A stretch of 64,000 nucleotides of DNA from Thamnaconus septentrionalis (GCA_009823395.1 CM020514.1:4776966-4840965); one strand, 5' to 3'; numbered from the stretch's first letter, positions 36,840-49,705 are shown. The notes: generated by a model from the sequence alone, not told the origin. Numbers and translations: made by a program.

Positions 36840-37180
36840 AAGCGAGCGTATCATTTCATTATTTATTTATTTTTTCTCCCCCTACCCTGACAGTGACATT
36901 TCATATGTTCATTAAAATTATCACTGCTGGGCGAGAAAATCCTCAAGCTGTCGCTGCGTCGCCCCTGGAAGTGTTTCATTTTTAATTACGAAATGTTCCG
37001 CCTGCAGCAGAAGGAGCGCGCACGCCAGGCCGCGGGCGCCCGGCGACTGGGACAGCTGCTGATGGCCGAGCTGAATGGGGAGGGCCAAGTCGTTTTGAAT
37101 GTCAGCCATATTGGCTTTGCTCAATAACTGCGCGCCGCACGTTTGTTTATGAAGGCAATGAAAGCCTAACCAGGTGTGGA
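36840..37180. promoter_or_regulatory. repeat-poor intron 2 block, candidate conserved element
   Basis: It combines an ATTTATTTATTT left edge, TTTTTAATTACGAAATGTTC and a GC-rich right half. Frames of about 67 codons (minus) and about 44 codons (plus, from the ATG at 36990) are open at once. This is more like constrained or GC-rich non-coding DNA than an exon. Confidence 0.25.
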
Positions 37181-37799
37181 TGCCCCTCCCCTGGGGGACG
37201 ACGGCGCGGCCGCTGGATCGTGACGCTCTCTCGCAGCCGAGGACGCCGGCTGGCTGAGCTCAAATGTGCGAGCGGGTACCGGGTGCGTGATACTGTTTCA
37301 TCACAAAGGGTGTTATACATCAGTGGGTTCAGGCTGGAAGATGAGGTTCCAGATCAGTGGCGCCAGCTCCTAAATCCTCATCAGCGATGGACTTACATAC
37401 TTACTCGCTGACTTGCGAGGAGTCGCGCGACTTACACAAAGTAGCTGCGAATCACTGCACACTAGGGTAACTAACAAAAGATGTCGCACTACCACATGCT
37501 GGTGAGCTGCAAGACAAACCCATAGAAGCCTTGCTAAATTGTTATACATTTGAAAAATTCTAGATCGTCAAATGACGTTATGCTTAGCCCTCTGTTTACA
37601 ACCTTCTGCGAAATCTGACGCGTCGTTGGACCTTCCATAAGTTTGGCAGAGGACAAAAATAGGGTCGTCCCAGGGGGGGGCGGAGCTATTACCTTGCTCA
37701 AATTGTCACGTGACTGGTGCCATTTGCGACATCACAAAGGGCTTGAATTCCAAAACTGTGTTTTAGCTTAGCTGAGCATATTGTTTATTGTTTATTGTT

Positions 37800-37860
37800 A
37801 AAAGGATCCCCGTTAGCTGTCACAATAGTAGCACAAGCTCGTCTTCCTGAGGTCCACAGA
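37800..37860. repeat. LINE-end-like scrap
   Basis: 'AAAGGATCCCCGTTAGCTGT' followed by GTCTTCCTGAGGTCCACA matches wording at the ends of a common fish non-LTR repeat. AT-rich sequence to 38270 may belong to it. Confidence 0.4.
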
Positions 37861-38335
37861 ATGAAAGAGAGAGAAAAAAAATCACGTAACAATAATAATC
37901 TAAAAGCAGTAAAACATTGTGGACATCATTATAAAACAACATCAAACTTTATTCAAAACAATTATTTATAACAGCGTCACATTCATTATTACATCCATAG
38001 AGTAAACGTGTCCATTTCCCACTCACAAATTAAAATCATTCATTCCCAGATGGTGTTGAAAGATACTTTGCTATTCAGTCTTGATATATTCAGCTTGCAA
38101 TTATTGCTATAATTGATGGCACGATAGATAACTGTCCTCTTCAAAGGTTATTTGGTTATATGGTTGAAAATAAAAGGCTGACTCTTGTTTTTTAATAAAA
38201 CTATTTTATATATGTGATTTAAGCGACGAAAGAAATGGGAATATAGTAATTCCAGATATCTCAGAGGGTTACTATTCTGCGACATGGGGTGAGTAAATCA
38301 TTTTACTGGTGGTCTGGTGGTGCTACGAGCCTTAC

Positions 38336-38450
38336 TTGGAGTGAGGAGGATGACGGACATGGTGATGAGGGAGCAGACAACCACGATGACCAGCAGAGCG
38401 ATGGCGATGCCCTTCCAGTTCCTCTGAGGAGGACTGACCCCGCCCAGGTC
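38336..38450 (-). CDS. dpp10: dpp10-like exon 2: juxtamembrane and transmembrane segment
   Basis: This 115-bp minus-strand exon has a strong acceptor (a pyrimidine tract, then TTCCTCAG at the 38451 side) and a donor A|GTAAGG at 38335. It enters in phase 0 and leaves in phase 1. It encodes 38 residues: [16 protein letters not shown], then a hydrophobic stretch with [15 protein letters not shown] at its end. The [14 protein letters not shown] core is a hallmark of DPP6 and DPP10. As I recall the human proteins, the [12 protein letters not shown] ending matches DPP10, whereas DPP6 has SLIVTSVILLTP. The membrane helix is about residues 33-55 of the joined protein, preceded by Arg and Lys. That is the charge pattern of a single-pass type II protein with the N-terminus inside the cell. 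In mammals this segment contacts the Kv4 voltage-sensor region. Nothing in the exon is broken. Confidence 0.95.
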
Positions 38451-39273
38451 CTGAGGAAGGACAAGGAGAAGAGAAGAACACAGGTGAGGTCAAGAGATGT
38501 GAGGTTTGGCTGCTCGACTCTCCACTCGACACGTCTCCTAGATCCACTTTGACACTCGCAACAACGAGGAAATGCGGAACTCAAGGGGGGGAAGAATTAA
38601 TAATGAAAAAGAAAAGCGTGTTAATCTTGGCAGCTGGGTAATCATTGTCAAGAACCTGTCTGCACATTGCATTTGTCTGTTTGTTTGCCTCCTCTGGCAG
38701 CCTGCCTGCATCTTTTGTACGTTCGGCTGAGTTGCAGACAATGAAAGCTGCATCAAGAATAGTTGTTTCCTTTCCCAGAATACACCGTGCTGTTTACTTT
38801 CTCTTTTTCTTTACAGTTGCGGCGAGACGTTGGAAAGCACATTGTCGAGAGTGATCAACATTCTGTTAACGCGCAGCCATTTCCTACGGAGCCAACATCG
38901 ATCCTGCCGGGGCGTCTTTCCCAGAACCTAGCGGGGCTAACGAGCACTCCGAGCATTGGTAGCTGCTGCACCAAACACCAAATGTGATGCGAGATGCAAG
39001 AAATTTACTGAGAGGTTAAGAGAAACACGTACTCAAAACACGGGCCCCGTTCCAAATTGCACACCTCTGCATGTGCACGTCAGTGCTCCACAGTTATTGT
39101 GCAGTGCAGTTAATAATGTCAACATCGTAAGTGCTCGTCCAAAATAGGAAATTCTGTTGATGTTTTTCACTTCTTCTTCTTTTTTTTTTTTTTTTTAACC
39201 TCAAGTAGCAAATAGATGGTAAAAACTGGAAAGGTGAAAAGAGTGTATGCGTTGCGCATATTTGTAATATAAC
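38451..39273. other. unique intron 1 sequence
   Basis: A T run lies at 39179-39196. Nothing else was recognised. Confidence 0.4.
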
Positions 39274-40431
39274 CAGAATTATAATAGTTTGGGATTTTTC
39301 ATTTTAGTTTAGTTTTATTTCACTTTGACTTATTTTAATTAGTTTTTAGCGTGGGTTTGCTAGTTTTCATTAGTTTTTATATTTTTGGGGGGGAAAAAAA
39401 GCTTAGTTTTAGTTTAGCTTTTATTAGTTTAAGTTACAGTTCTAGCTGTTTCATTCTTTGGGGTAAAAAGGTCAGAGTGACCATTGTACAATAAAAATTC
39501 AGCAAAAGATAGAAGATATAAAATATGAGGGTGAGTTAATTATAACTGACTTTTTTTTTAATGTTTTGGTTGAACTACGACATCAAGGATTACATAAAAA
39601 GTGCATTACTGATGAACACTTTGTGTGGCACTGTGAGACACACTTCTCAAAAAAAATAAATAAATAAAAATAAATTCCAAAATAACCAGCCAAGTCTTTT
39701 CCATCCTAGCCCCAAAGCACCGGGGCATTTGAATTTTTGGTTCGAGTAAAGTGCAGAACCTTTTGAAGGCAATTGAGTCACCCAGTCGTGTCGACGTCGC
39801 AGTTTCAATAAACATGTTCACTAATGCATCTTCCCGCTTGAGGTGTTCCTGTGTATTTACTGACCAGCAGCTTGGCCGTCGGTGAAAGATGTCCATTACG
39901 GTTGTCTCCTTCCCCATGTCACCTAGCCGAGATGTTGCTTCTCTTTCGGAGGGCGGCGACAGAGGCTAGCTTGTTTAGGTACTCAAGATTAGCCTGTGCG
40001 AGCTTCTTAAATGGAGGCTTGTCAGGGGGTTTTTTTTTTCCCCTTTGGAAGCAAGCCACATATTTTGTCTCTTTCCACAACAAGACATTGGCTTTTATCT
40101 CTCTCCTCGTCGTATTCGAAATAGTCGCATATCGGACTTTCCCCGCCGCAGTAAGTCGTTCGTTAACCTACTGCCGTGAAAGAGGGGCGACGCCACAGAA
40201 CGCGAGGTGCATTTAGGTGCTGCTGCGTGAAACTAAAAATAAAATTTTCCTAGGCAAATATTCATTTGACAGAGACGACAACAAAGGGAAATATGACTTA
40301 ACTTAACTAACTTTTTTTAAAACACACAAAACAGTTTAAGTCAGTTATCGTTTTTGTCTTGTAATTTTAGTTTTCATTATTTCGTTTTTGTTTTGTTTTT
40401 TTCGTTTTTTTCGTTAACGATTATAACCCTG
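39274..40431. mobile_element. 1158-bp hAT-type non-autonomous element with target duplication
   Basis: The ends are CAGAATTATAATAGTTTGGG and, as reverse complement, CAGGGTTATAATCGTTAACG. The flanks AATATAAC (39266-39273) and AAAATAAC (40432-40439) match at 7 of 8. Both subterminal regions are TTTTAGTTT-rich. The middle (about 39600-40230) holds higher-complexity sequence without an intact frame. It may be a transposase remnant or captured DNA. Confidence 0.75.
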
Positions 40432-41585
40432 AAAATAACCTCATTACAATATCAGTATTCCAAAGTGACTATTTGTATTTTCTTAAAACGTTTCTCTTAA
40501 ATCATTATTGCAATGGCTTCATGGACCTGCCCCTTAGAGTTTGGAGCTGGTTTCTTCGGCAGCACACAGCGCTTCTACAGAGCAGGGTTCATTTTTGAAA
40601 TGACAGGAGAGATGCGCACAAAAAGAGTACCACCCCTGTAGCCCTTCAAAAAAATAAATAACCCCTGCCCTTTAATGCGCCCTCCTGTTTTTAAAAACTA
40701 AAAACCACTGGCATGGTTCCTGCACTGCTTGGTCTCCCACCTCCTTTAAACATCACCCGTCCGACCTGTGAAAAACACACACTTTCTGCAAAGTGTCAAG
40801 CTTATCCTTTTTTACATCCATATATAAATATATATATATATTTATCTGCTGAGTTTTGGATCCTCTGAGTTGGGAGCCGGGAGCAGAGCTGCCGCCACAT
40901 CTCTTTGCAGATAAGGAACACAAGCCACCATTTGCATTCAAAGCCTCTGTCGGTCAAAATCAGCGGCCAGAAAAAAAAGCGCTGTCTGAGCCGTCCTGAG
41001 CGGCCGTCGAGTACACTCGCCGTGATTTTTATCTGCGGGTTGAAATAGCTGTCCTGGAGAGTTTCTGTAGCCTTCCCCTCCCGCTTCACCAACCTCGGAG
41101 TCCTGTTATTAGACGGCCTTAAACCGGGTCCTCCAACACATCTGCTCCCTCCGATAAGGTGAATTAAGCCTCCCACCTATAGGGTTCTCCTCACCACGGC
41201 TCCTCCTGGCCTCAATTACCCACAAAACCCTGCGGGTGAAATACAGTGATTATGGGCCACCAGCCGACTAACTCGCCCTGATTGACTGGAGGGATGGAGG
41301 AACAAGACAATTTGACAATGAGAGGCTGGCGTGGCTTTCGGCGCAGAGATTCCCGCCATTGTGATACATTTTACCGTGTGTGAAATGAGTCACATGGTTT
41401 GAAGGCCAGGAAAAAGAAAGTCTCTCCCTTGGTTGATAGCTGTGGCGAGGAATGTCCAGTCAACACTGACCAATAATAGATTAATGATTGTCTTTTGTCT
41501 AGTTCTCGAGGCAGACATGCTGCATAAAACATGTCCTAGAGTTTTTGGATTATCTTCCTTTTCAACTGCATTCAAACAGACATCC
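40432..41585. other. mostly unique intron sequence
   Basis: It has a short TATATA tract at 40823-40840. The stretch at 40860-41350 is repeat-poor. No exon was found. Confidence 0.35.
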
Positions 41586-41760
41586 CAGTGTTGGGAAGAT
41601 TACTTTGCAAATGCAATTAGTTAAAATTAAAAGTTACCCTATTGAAAATGTAATAGTGGTGTCACTACTTCAATTAATTTGATCAAAAATAGTGTAACTA
41701 AATACATCTGATTACATTTGGATTATTTTTCAAAATTTGATACTGCCAGTTCTGACAGCA
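41586..41760 (+). mobile_element. hAT-type family 2 copy 2, truncated
   Basis: It begins CAGTGTTGGGAAGATTACTT and follows the right arm of the 33772-34498 copy in reverse (GTTACCCTATTGAAAATGTA and so on), without the LINE tail. The far end is missing. Confidence 0.65.
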
Positions 41761-44700
41761 ACAGCTTCCCCAGTTACCCAGTTACCCAGAGGGTAACAGC
41801 TCAAAAAAAACGCCATGATATCCATTCCGAATAAAGTAAAGTAATTTTTCGTCAACAACAGCAACAGCAGCCTTCAGTGCGCTGCTTTCTACCTAGTTTT
41901 TGATGAAGTTGCTGCTACTTCAGCTCTTTAGCAGCAGACAGTCTTTACAAACTCTTCTTTTTGGTGCTGGCTGTGCCATCTAGGTCATCGTAACCTTTTA
42001 GTGCTGAGTTACAGGCGAGTGGGCTTCGTTCTTGTTTACTACACTTTTACTTTTCAGAGGCTTCCGCTGGTCACCTTCTGGATGAAAGGTGAAACATCTT
42101 CTAGTTAACAAGAATGAAGTCCACAGCTCAACAGTCACATTCCTGTTCAGGTCTTTTTCTGTGGCTTGGCCGTGCCTCTTTTAAAGCCTTAAAGTCTTTT
42201 TATGGAATGCTGGTCCGATGAAACCTTAAAACTCTCTGAGCAATCCTGCTGCCGTGCCATTACTGAAACTTTTTTTTACCTGTTTCAACCTTAATCCCAA
42301 CTCATCACCCGCGGAGCTCCGCTGCAACCAGGACAGCAGACACAGCGTTAGGCCGTTACCCAGGGCCCCTTCGGGGGACTCATAACACTGATCCATGGTC
42401 AGCATTCAGCAGGGCCGTTATATTAAGGCAACAAAGCGCTGACGCCGTCCTTGAGGGAAGACAGACACTCTAAATTGCCCTCGCGTCGTCAAGCGTACGA
42501 TTTTCGTCTTTTTGCCCGTGTCCCCCAATTTCCTATTTAGCCATTTCTTTTGAATCATCGCCCACAATTTATTAACTCAATTATGAGCGCTGAGAGAATG
42601 GCTGAAAGAGTGTTTGACCCGCCGAGTCTCTCCATTAACGTCATTAGGATGGAGTCGGCGCAGTGATGGTGCCTTGATGAATGGCTGTGCGGCGACCATT
42701 AGGACCTTCGTCAGGGGAAGGAAATTCGCCCATAAATCCGGAGCGAACTGCAAGGCAAACCTTTTTCTCGCGCCGAGGACATTTACACTACGGCATACAC
42801 GTTGAATGAAACGCCGTCCCGAACTCTTAAATCCGTCAAACCCAAGGACAGAATTTTCACACATACTGCGACTGTGTTATTTTGTGTGGGTCTGGGGTTA
42901 TATTTCATGCGTCCTTCTACGCATTTCTAACAAAGACCTGGTGGCGCACAAACCAGAATTTGAAGTCAAGACCACCTAGAACCATGAAAAGATGCATAAA
43001 TGACACATTTCAGTGGAATCTGTGTAGCCTAACATGGACATTCTGGAACTTTTGCAGGTTTCTTTTTTCAAGCCCAACATAACAAAATTCATGACCGACC
43101 GTAATGATTGGCTGAACATCCAACCAGGATTTTTTTTTTAAAAAAAGACTTGTATTGGTGACACGTCACTTTGCGTGCCAGTGAAATGTTGGTGTGGTCG
43201 AAGCCGACGCGATTGTGCATCATGAGGTATAAAGAAAGTATAAAAAGATTCCAACAAGTGGCAAGTTAAATGTAAGTCATTGAGACAAACAAACTTGTTT
43301 TACCAGGAGGGAGGCAGCGACACGTGGACGTTCACATTTGTTCTCCAAAGTGCTCCGTGACACGCATGACGGGCTGCTTTAAGAGGCTGCGACTGGCCAC
43401 ATCTATTTTAATCTCAGTCCACGATAATCTTCCCCCCGGTGAACAGCACGTTCACATGAGATGCGTGCAGTCTTATCATGCAGCATTTTTTTTTTTAGGC
43501 ACCTCCTTGGTCTCGTCCCAGAGCGCAAACGCTCCATCATAGTTACCCTTCAGGTCGCAACGTTGCACCTGCTTTTGGTTCAGTGACAAACGACGTAACG
43601 ACACGCGGGGATGTCGAGGAAATCCCTTTTTATGCGGGCCATACTGTGATAAATCTGGAATTATTCGGGGAATACATCATCGGGGGGGGCGGGCGACAAC
43701 AGGCCTGATGTACGATCTGCTGTTGGATTGAATCAATTATCGTTTCTCGTGCCTTGTTTTTGTGCCCCCGGCAGCCAATTTTATTCAGCACCTTGACAAG
43801 TTGTAGTTTATGGCGCGGTTGCTTCCCAGGTGAGGCGGCAACTGCATTTATATTTCAAAAATTTTTAAAGGTCTATTATTTTATAAAAGTCACTTTATCG
43901 TTTTTTTTTTCTCACAATATTTCTGCGCCTCTGTATTGTCGGCGAACTCTGTCAAAACGGAAAAAAGTCTTGGGGATCGTTAATGGTGCAAAGCAGCTTT
44001 AAATGAGTCCAGGATGAAGAGCAACCTTTTGGAAACTAAGTCAACATTACTGACTGCAATTTTGAAATGGGTAATACTTGATACTTCCCTCTGTGTCAAT
44101 GTCCACGTAAGATCTGCGACCGCCCACTCTGTTGCTGCTATCGGCATGATGAAAAAGCATCTACGACTATTAAGATCGATACCGAGCTTATCACTGTACC
44201 GCCGAGGCCACGCCCCCATCGCTGAATAAACGTTCATTGTCCTCCCATCATTCACTCTTGTCGGGCCCAGACAACAATTAGGACCTTCATGTAATTAAAG
44301 TGACTGTAATTCGACCCCCCCGCCGTCTCCCCTCCCTGTCTCTCCGCGGAGCAGACGCCATCGCGCTCAATCAATACAATCAATTATTCACCGGGTCAAC
44401 GAGAGCGCAGACTATAATGGCTTTACACGCGTCCTCGGGGAGGAGCCGAGGCCGGCAGGTGAAGCAAAGGTGGCAATTGGATCCTCGGCTGTCTGTCAGG
44501 AGCTCGGTCGCACTCTCGCGGGCTGGAACGTTATTCTGTGGCGTTCTCAGCAGTCATCGTCAGCGAGGCATCTGTGTAATAAACGGGTAACGAAAGCAGC
44601 GGGGACGGTAAGGAAAAAAAGAAGAAGAAAAAAACAGCCTGATTGCTGCAAAACAGTCCCAGGGCAATCATAGGCTTGAGCTGTGAGCCAGCGACAAAAA

Positions 44701-46221
44701 ATAAAAATAAAAAAAATAAAAAGCCATTTTCTGTAATCACATCATCTGTCTTTGAAATGGCAAGACTGGCCGATGAGACAGAGAAAACAGCGCCGTGTAA
44801 ATAAAAGAAATTCAAAATACATGCATATAAATATATAACCGGGGCAGGATGGCTGTAATAAACGTCTAGGAAGAGTGTTGAGCGGGGTCCTGGCGGAGAG
44901 TTTTAAGGCGCCTCTTGCTGTCGGAGCTATTGACTATTCAGAATTCAAAAGACTCAAATCACTGATCCGTTCCTGAAAAGAGCGCGCGCACACACGCACG
45001 CACACACAGACACAATAGCCGTTTGCCAAACAGCATACTTCACCAAGAACTCTTTGATGCTCTACGCCTTTTGTGTAGCGCTATAATCCCTGATTAATGT
45101 ATGCCACCCGAGCTACAAGCATGTTAGCTAGCTGGTAAGTAGTCATCCGCACGCATCAGTGCAACAGTTCCGCACTAATATTGGCAGGTGTGATTTGGCC
45201 ATCTTCAAACATCACATCAACACATCATTTCTTTTGTCTACGAATGCACAAATGGTACATTTACTGCAGTTCTACTTTATAGCTTTTTGCTATTTTTTTA
45301 TGCACTCAAAATGTGAATGGGTGCCAGCACAAGTGGAGAGAAAACAAGGTGACTTGCCTTGCTCATATTAACCACCTCATTCTCCAAAAAGACTGTCAAT
45401 AGGCACAGTTTCCAAAAGAGATAAGCTTTGACAAGTGATAGTTATTGAGATCATCAACATATATAGGTAGCACGCGAGACGAAACGACTCTGCGATCTGA
45501 CTTCATTTCACTTCAGACTTATGACATAGACAAATATTAAGTCTCAATGAGGGAAAAGATCGATGTTCTCATATTTACCGTATGTACTGTATGTATATAT
45601 AAAGAAAGACCGCCCTGTTTTTGCAGGTGTTGTTAGGATAGAACACAAGTTTTTCTGCCACAAAAGCTGTGCAGTCGCTTTGTGGATGTGGCCCTGTGAA
45701 TTTTAAATTCATTCTTTTGACAGTACTGAGTGCTGTTTGATAAGTTTATTTCATCCAAATTGCAGATGTTTCACAGCTACGTGCAAATGACGGCGTAAGC
45801 ACCTTTTGAGCAGCAAAGATGAAAATCCGTGCTTGTGCCGCAATACAAAAGTTGCTTTTGATGGAAACACTCCTCGCACTTCTTTCAACCTGCACTTCAC
45901 AAAGAAAGAGGCGTCACAGATGTGCTTTGCGGAGCTCTTTTTTTGCCAAGGAAGGAAGCCAGCAATAACTAAAGAGAGCAGTACAAAAATGAAAATCAAA
46001 TCAAATGAAATGTATTTCAAGTTAAATTATAAAAAACAATTTGTATGGCGTTATAGCCCTTGCCCACATTCTTGTATACAGTGTATAGTGCATCTCTTTC
46101 AATCTGTTTTTCTCTCTTTGCTAAAGTGGACAGGAATTGTCGTCAACGTTGCAATGTGTCAATTCTGATGGATTTTGATTGGCTGTCAGTGTTTCTTTTC
46201 CATATGTATATATACACATCT
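41761..46221. other. mostly unique intron sequence
   Basis: A GC-rich, TAATTA-containing block at 44240-44600 and an A run near 44615-44715 are the only distinct parts. No exon or RNA gene was recognised. Confidence 0.35.
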
Positions 46222-46526
46222 CTTAGGACTGTCAAACAATTCATTTCATTGAGATTAATCTCTGACTCTCCATAGTTAACCGCAATAATAGCGTTTTGAT
46301 TAGTGTGTTAAAAATGATGTTTTTTTTGCATTTCAAAACAGTTTTTATGCCCAAAATCAATGTGAATAAATTCATACCAGAGTCTCTTAATTAGGGAGCA
46401 AATGAACACAAAGAAAGGATTTCCGCTTTGATCTTTTTAATTATTGCTTCTTTCAAAGCAGTGCATCTGGATCAACTCATTACACATGCGTTTGAGGTAC
46501 ATTTAAGGTGTTAATGCTGTTAATGA
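46222..46526 (+). mobile_element. TTAATC-type non-autonomous DNA element, copy 2
   Basis: It starts TTAGGACTGTCAAACAATTC, passes GAGATTAATCTC and ends near GGTGTTAATGCTGTTAATGA. It parallels copy 1 at 3674-3860 but is longer and more diverged. Confidence 0.45.
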
Positions 46527-47575
46527 GTGTGTGTACAGATATGCGTTAATACATTTAGCATTGTCCTTATAGTGCTTGGTGTGATCAGGCCTGTCACCAA
46601 TAGACGAGCTATTTTTTCTTGGTCACCGTCGATCTTGCCTCCTTCATTTTCAGCACCTCCACATCGTAAAAGCCAACTAAGACCAGCCGGACGTTCGAAT
46701 GCTACCACAGTCGAACTGGGTCCCCATTCGCACCAAGTCTAGCGCACAATTAGGTGTGAAAACGACATTACAGCGCTAATGCATCCCTTGGGATGTTTGA
46801 TTAAGACCCCGGGAGGCTCCATCAAGCCCCCGCTAACTGGTGTGGTCCGTCTCTGATGTCTGTTCCGTGCCTGTGCGCCGCGCGCGGAGCCACGCAACGC
46901 GGCCGTGACAACGCAGGAGTGGGGCTATTTATAGCGCCGCCATCTTCCCTTTGCCTCCCTGACCTTGGAACGAGTATGACAAATGACGAGCATTGTTTCA
47001 GCAGAGGCCGCTTCACTTGCGACAGCAAAGTTGGAGGGAGAAACTGGGGAGGGTAGAGAGAAAAAAAAAAAAAGCGAAGAAAAATGCCATCTGCCCCGGC
47101 TGGCTTTTGTTTAGCCATGAAATAATAATTCCTCTCAGCCCTCGCGAAATCATCGACCGCCACGGCAACAACGCCGGGGTCGCCGGGCTTAACATCTCCG
47201 ATTGATCGACAAGCTAATTGGAAAAGGCAAGCTTAGCTGCACGTTGTCATCCTATCGTATTTAGCATTAGTGGCACTGCCCTCGCCGACGCTGCCAGAGG
47301 CCTTTGGTCCTTGTGAGATAATTCTCAATTAGCTGCCGTTGCTGCCATATTGGTTTCGGATACTGGGGGTTGTTGACCCACACGGCTGCGCAATGATCTC
47401 ATATCATTATGAACGCCGAGGTTTTGCAGTACAGGGAACCATGTCAGGGCCAGGACTGGCTAACAGGTATTTTTCTTATGCAGGTACGGAAGCTGTAAAA
47501 ATTCCCCCGCAACACTTGTTAAATTCATAGCCGTTTATATACGCTAAAGGTTGCGATCAATCTCGCTGTCTCTAT

Positions 47576-47576
<1 letters not shown>

Positions 47577-47606
<30 letters not shown>
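47577..47606. repeat. (CA)n microsatellite
   Basis: Fifteen CA units. Confidence 0.95.
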
Positions 47607-47607
<1 letters not shown>

Positions 47608-47639
47608 CTATGTATGTATGAAATTATGAAATCATGACA

Positions 47640-48060
47640 TTTTCAATAAAATGCCCAGGTGCCGCTCTGCAACTTGAATGAAAGCATTAACCGCAATGAA
47701 AAGCGCTTGCACTCATCTCCCTCTTTGGCTCCCTTTGAGTCCCTTTGAATGAAACGAAGTCCGGCAATAATAATGATTGTGTTTCTTATTGACTTCTGCT
47801 GCCGCGCTGATAACACGCTAGAATTCTTCCAGTGCTTCAAATTAAATGAAAACTGCACACGCAGCCACCACTTAGTAGCTTATTAACATGCCCATTAATG
47901 CCGCATTGCCTCTTTATCACTTATTATAAAGCACCAGACCATTAAAGCAGCGGTTTCCCTCAATAGTCTTCCAATTTACTGCTTTTTATTAGTGAATAAA
48001 GGAGCTCAATCTGAATATGATTTGTTAATTACGGACTTGTGTGGTGGAGTTGCTGAGACT
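47640..48060. promoter_or_regulatory. repeat-poor block with homeodomain-type cores
   Basis: There is dense ATTA/TAAT wording, for example TTATTAACATGCCCATTAAT, ACCATTAAAGCAG and TTTGTTAATTACGG, in sequence free of recognisable repeats. This is the style of vertebrate conserved non-coding elements. There is no proof without alignment. Confidence 0.28.
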
Positions 48061-49689
48061 ATCCTGATGCAGTAAAAAGCAAAGCGGGCTACTAATGAAG
48101 ACTTTTTTATTTTATTTTAGTATGGCACACATGAAAGAGTGCAAAGCAAGAAAAAACACTAATGATCCCCACTATGCAAAACTTCCCGCTGGTCATAACA
48201 TTTGACACTTCTGTATCCTTTAGTGATGTCACGGAGGGCAACGGTGACTCACATGTTGATGGTTGAAAACATCAGTTTTTGCTGAAAGCCAAAACTCAGC
48301 ACTGTAGCAGGAGGCTACAAAGAGACTCTAATATGCATTTGGGGCAATCAATGATGTGAGGTCGCTCCACTGGAGTCACTGATTGATGCAAAATAAAGAT
48401 GGAGCAGAATGGGTTTGAATATCAGACCTTCAAAAAGTTTGAAAAAATGCATTTATGTCTAAATGTCAGTGCAGGCAATTTTCAAGCTAATTTACGCTAA
48501 CCGCAGTTTTGACTGTGCCTCGATCCAAAAGTGCCTCCTCATCAGCTAAACAAAAAAATAAATAAATAGAAAGCATCATTTTTTTCCTCCTGTTTCAGAG
48601 AAAAATGCGGCTCTGAAGTGTTCATGTCTCACAGTTAAAACAACTTGCGGGTGTCAAAATGTAATCACGGGTACACAAACACAGGAGACACTTATAATTT
48701 GGAGATTCATCTCACATGCAAATGTGCCCTTTAAACATCTGTCGACACAATTAAAGTAACACAAACCCCAAACTGGCAACGAGCCGGCCGGGCAGAACAA
48801 GTGGCATTTCAATACGGAATTTGTGCAAATCCAGCTTTAAGTCCTCGCGTGTGTCATTTCTAGCATTTTAGCCTAAAACCAGACCAATCCGAATCGATGT
48901 TTGCCGGCGACTAAAGGGAGCGGCTGCCATCTGGCCACTGCTAACTTGCTCTACTGGTCTGATTGTTCCGTTTGGACTGTGACGGACAGGTTCATCCATC
49001 TTCCAAGTTTTATTTTGGAGAGGTGTGACATTCCGGGGTTTTAAAGTAAACACGGGCAGTGCTTTCACTTGTCACGAGACGCAATAAATCTTTTCAACAC
49101 GAAAATATTTATGTGTCTGTCATCTTAAACCCTGCAGGAGTTGGGCAGACTAACTCCCCGCGCACATTTGTGCTCCCCCTCGGCTGTCACGCGAACGTGC
49201 GAGTGAGTCAGTCCCGCTTGCAAAGGGGGAGAAAACAATCACTTCAGTCACATCTCATTGAAATCTTTATCCGAACTCCTGCACCCATGGCAGAACCGGC
49301 CCCCGCAGCAGCGGCGGCGTTAACAGGTGACACGGGGGGGGAGAAAAAAAAGCACAGGACAGGAGCCTGCAGCAAACAAACAAAATAAAAAAATACCCAA
49401 CCATTTGCTGCTATGAATTTTTATGTTTATTTTTCGCCCGAAGACAATTTTTGAATGTGTTCGGCAGCTTTTGTCAAAAGCGGAGCGGGACGTGCTCGTT
49501 TTTGTAAGAAAAACAAAAGCAGTGAGAGACCTTAATGGGATGTTTTTTATCTGTATGAGGCCATTAGGGAAGATGAACCCGAGTCACGAACCATCAACCA
49601 AATGTAAATGATGTGAGACAATAAAGTCACTTCTGTCTTCTATTCATCACGTCTATTTTAATTTTGGCCAGACATTGAGGATTATATTT

Positions 49690-49705
49690 ATGTGTGTGTG
49701 TGTTC

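Larger units (their letters stand above)
35099..38335 (-). other. dpp10 intron 2 (3237 bp)
   Basis: This GT-AG intron joins a phase 1 donor to a phase 1 acceptor. It holds a perfect 19-bp hairpin (35262-35304) close to exon 3 and an A-rich dispersed repeat (about 35461-35905). It also holds a LINE-tail-like piece (about 37800-37860) and a repeat-poor block at 36840-37180 with long open frames on both strands. Confidence 0.85.

Noticed and set aside
49287..49336. Plus-strand ATG (MAEPAPAAAAALTG) followed by a GT donor-like site
   Set aside because: It looks like a first exon, but it is on the opposite strand to dpp10, is alanine-rich from a GCAGCGGCGG run, and has no partner exon that I can find.
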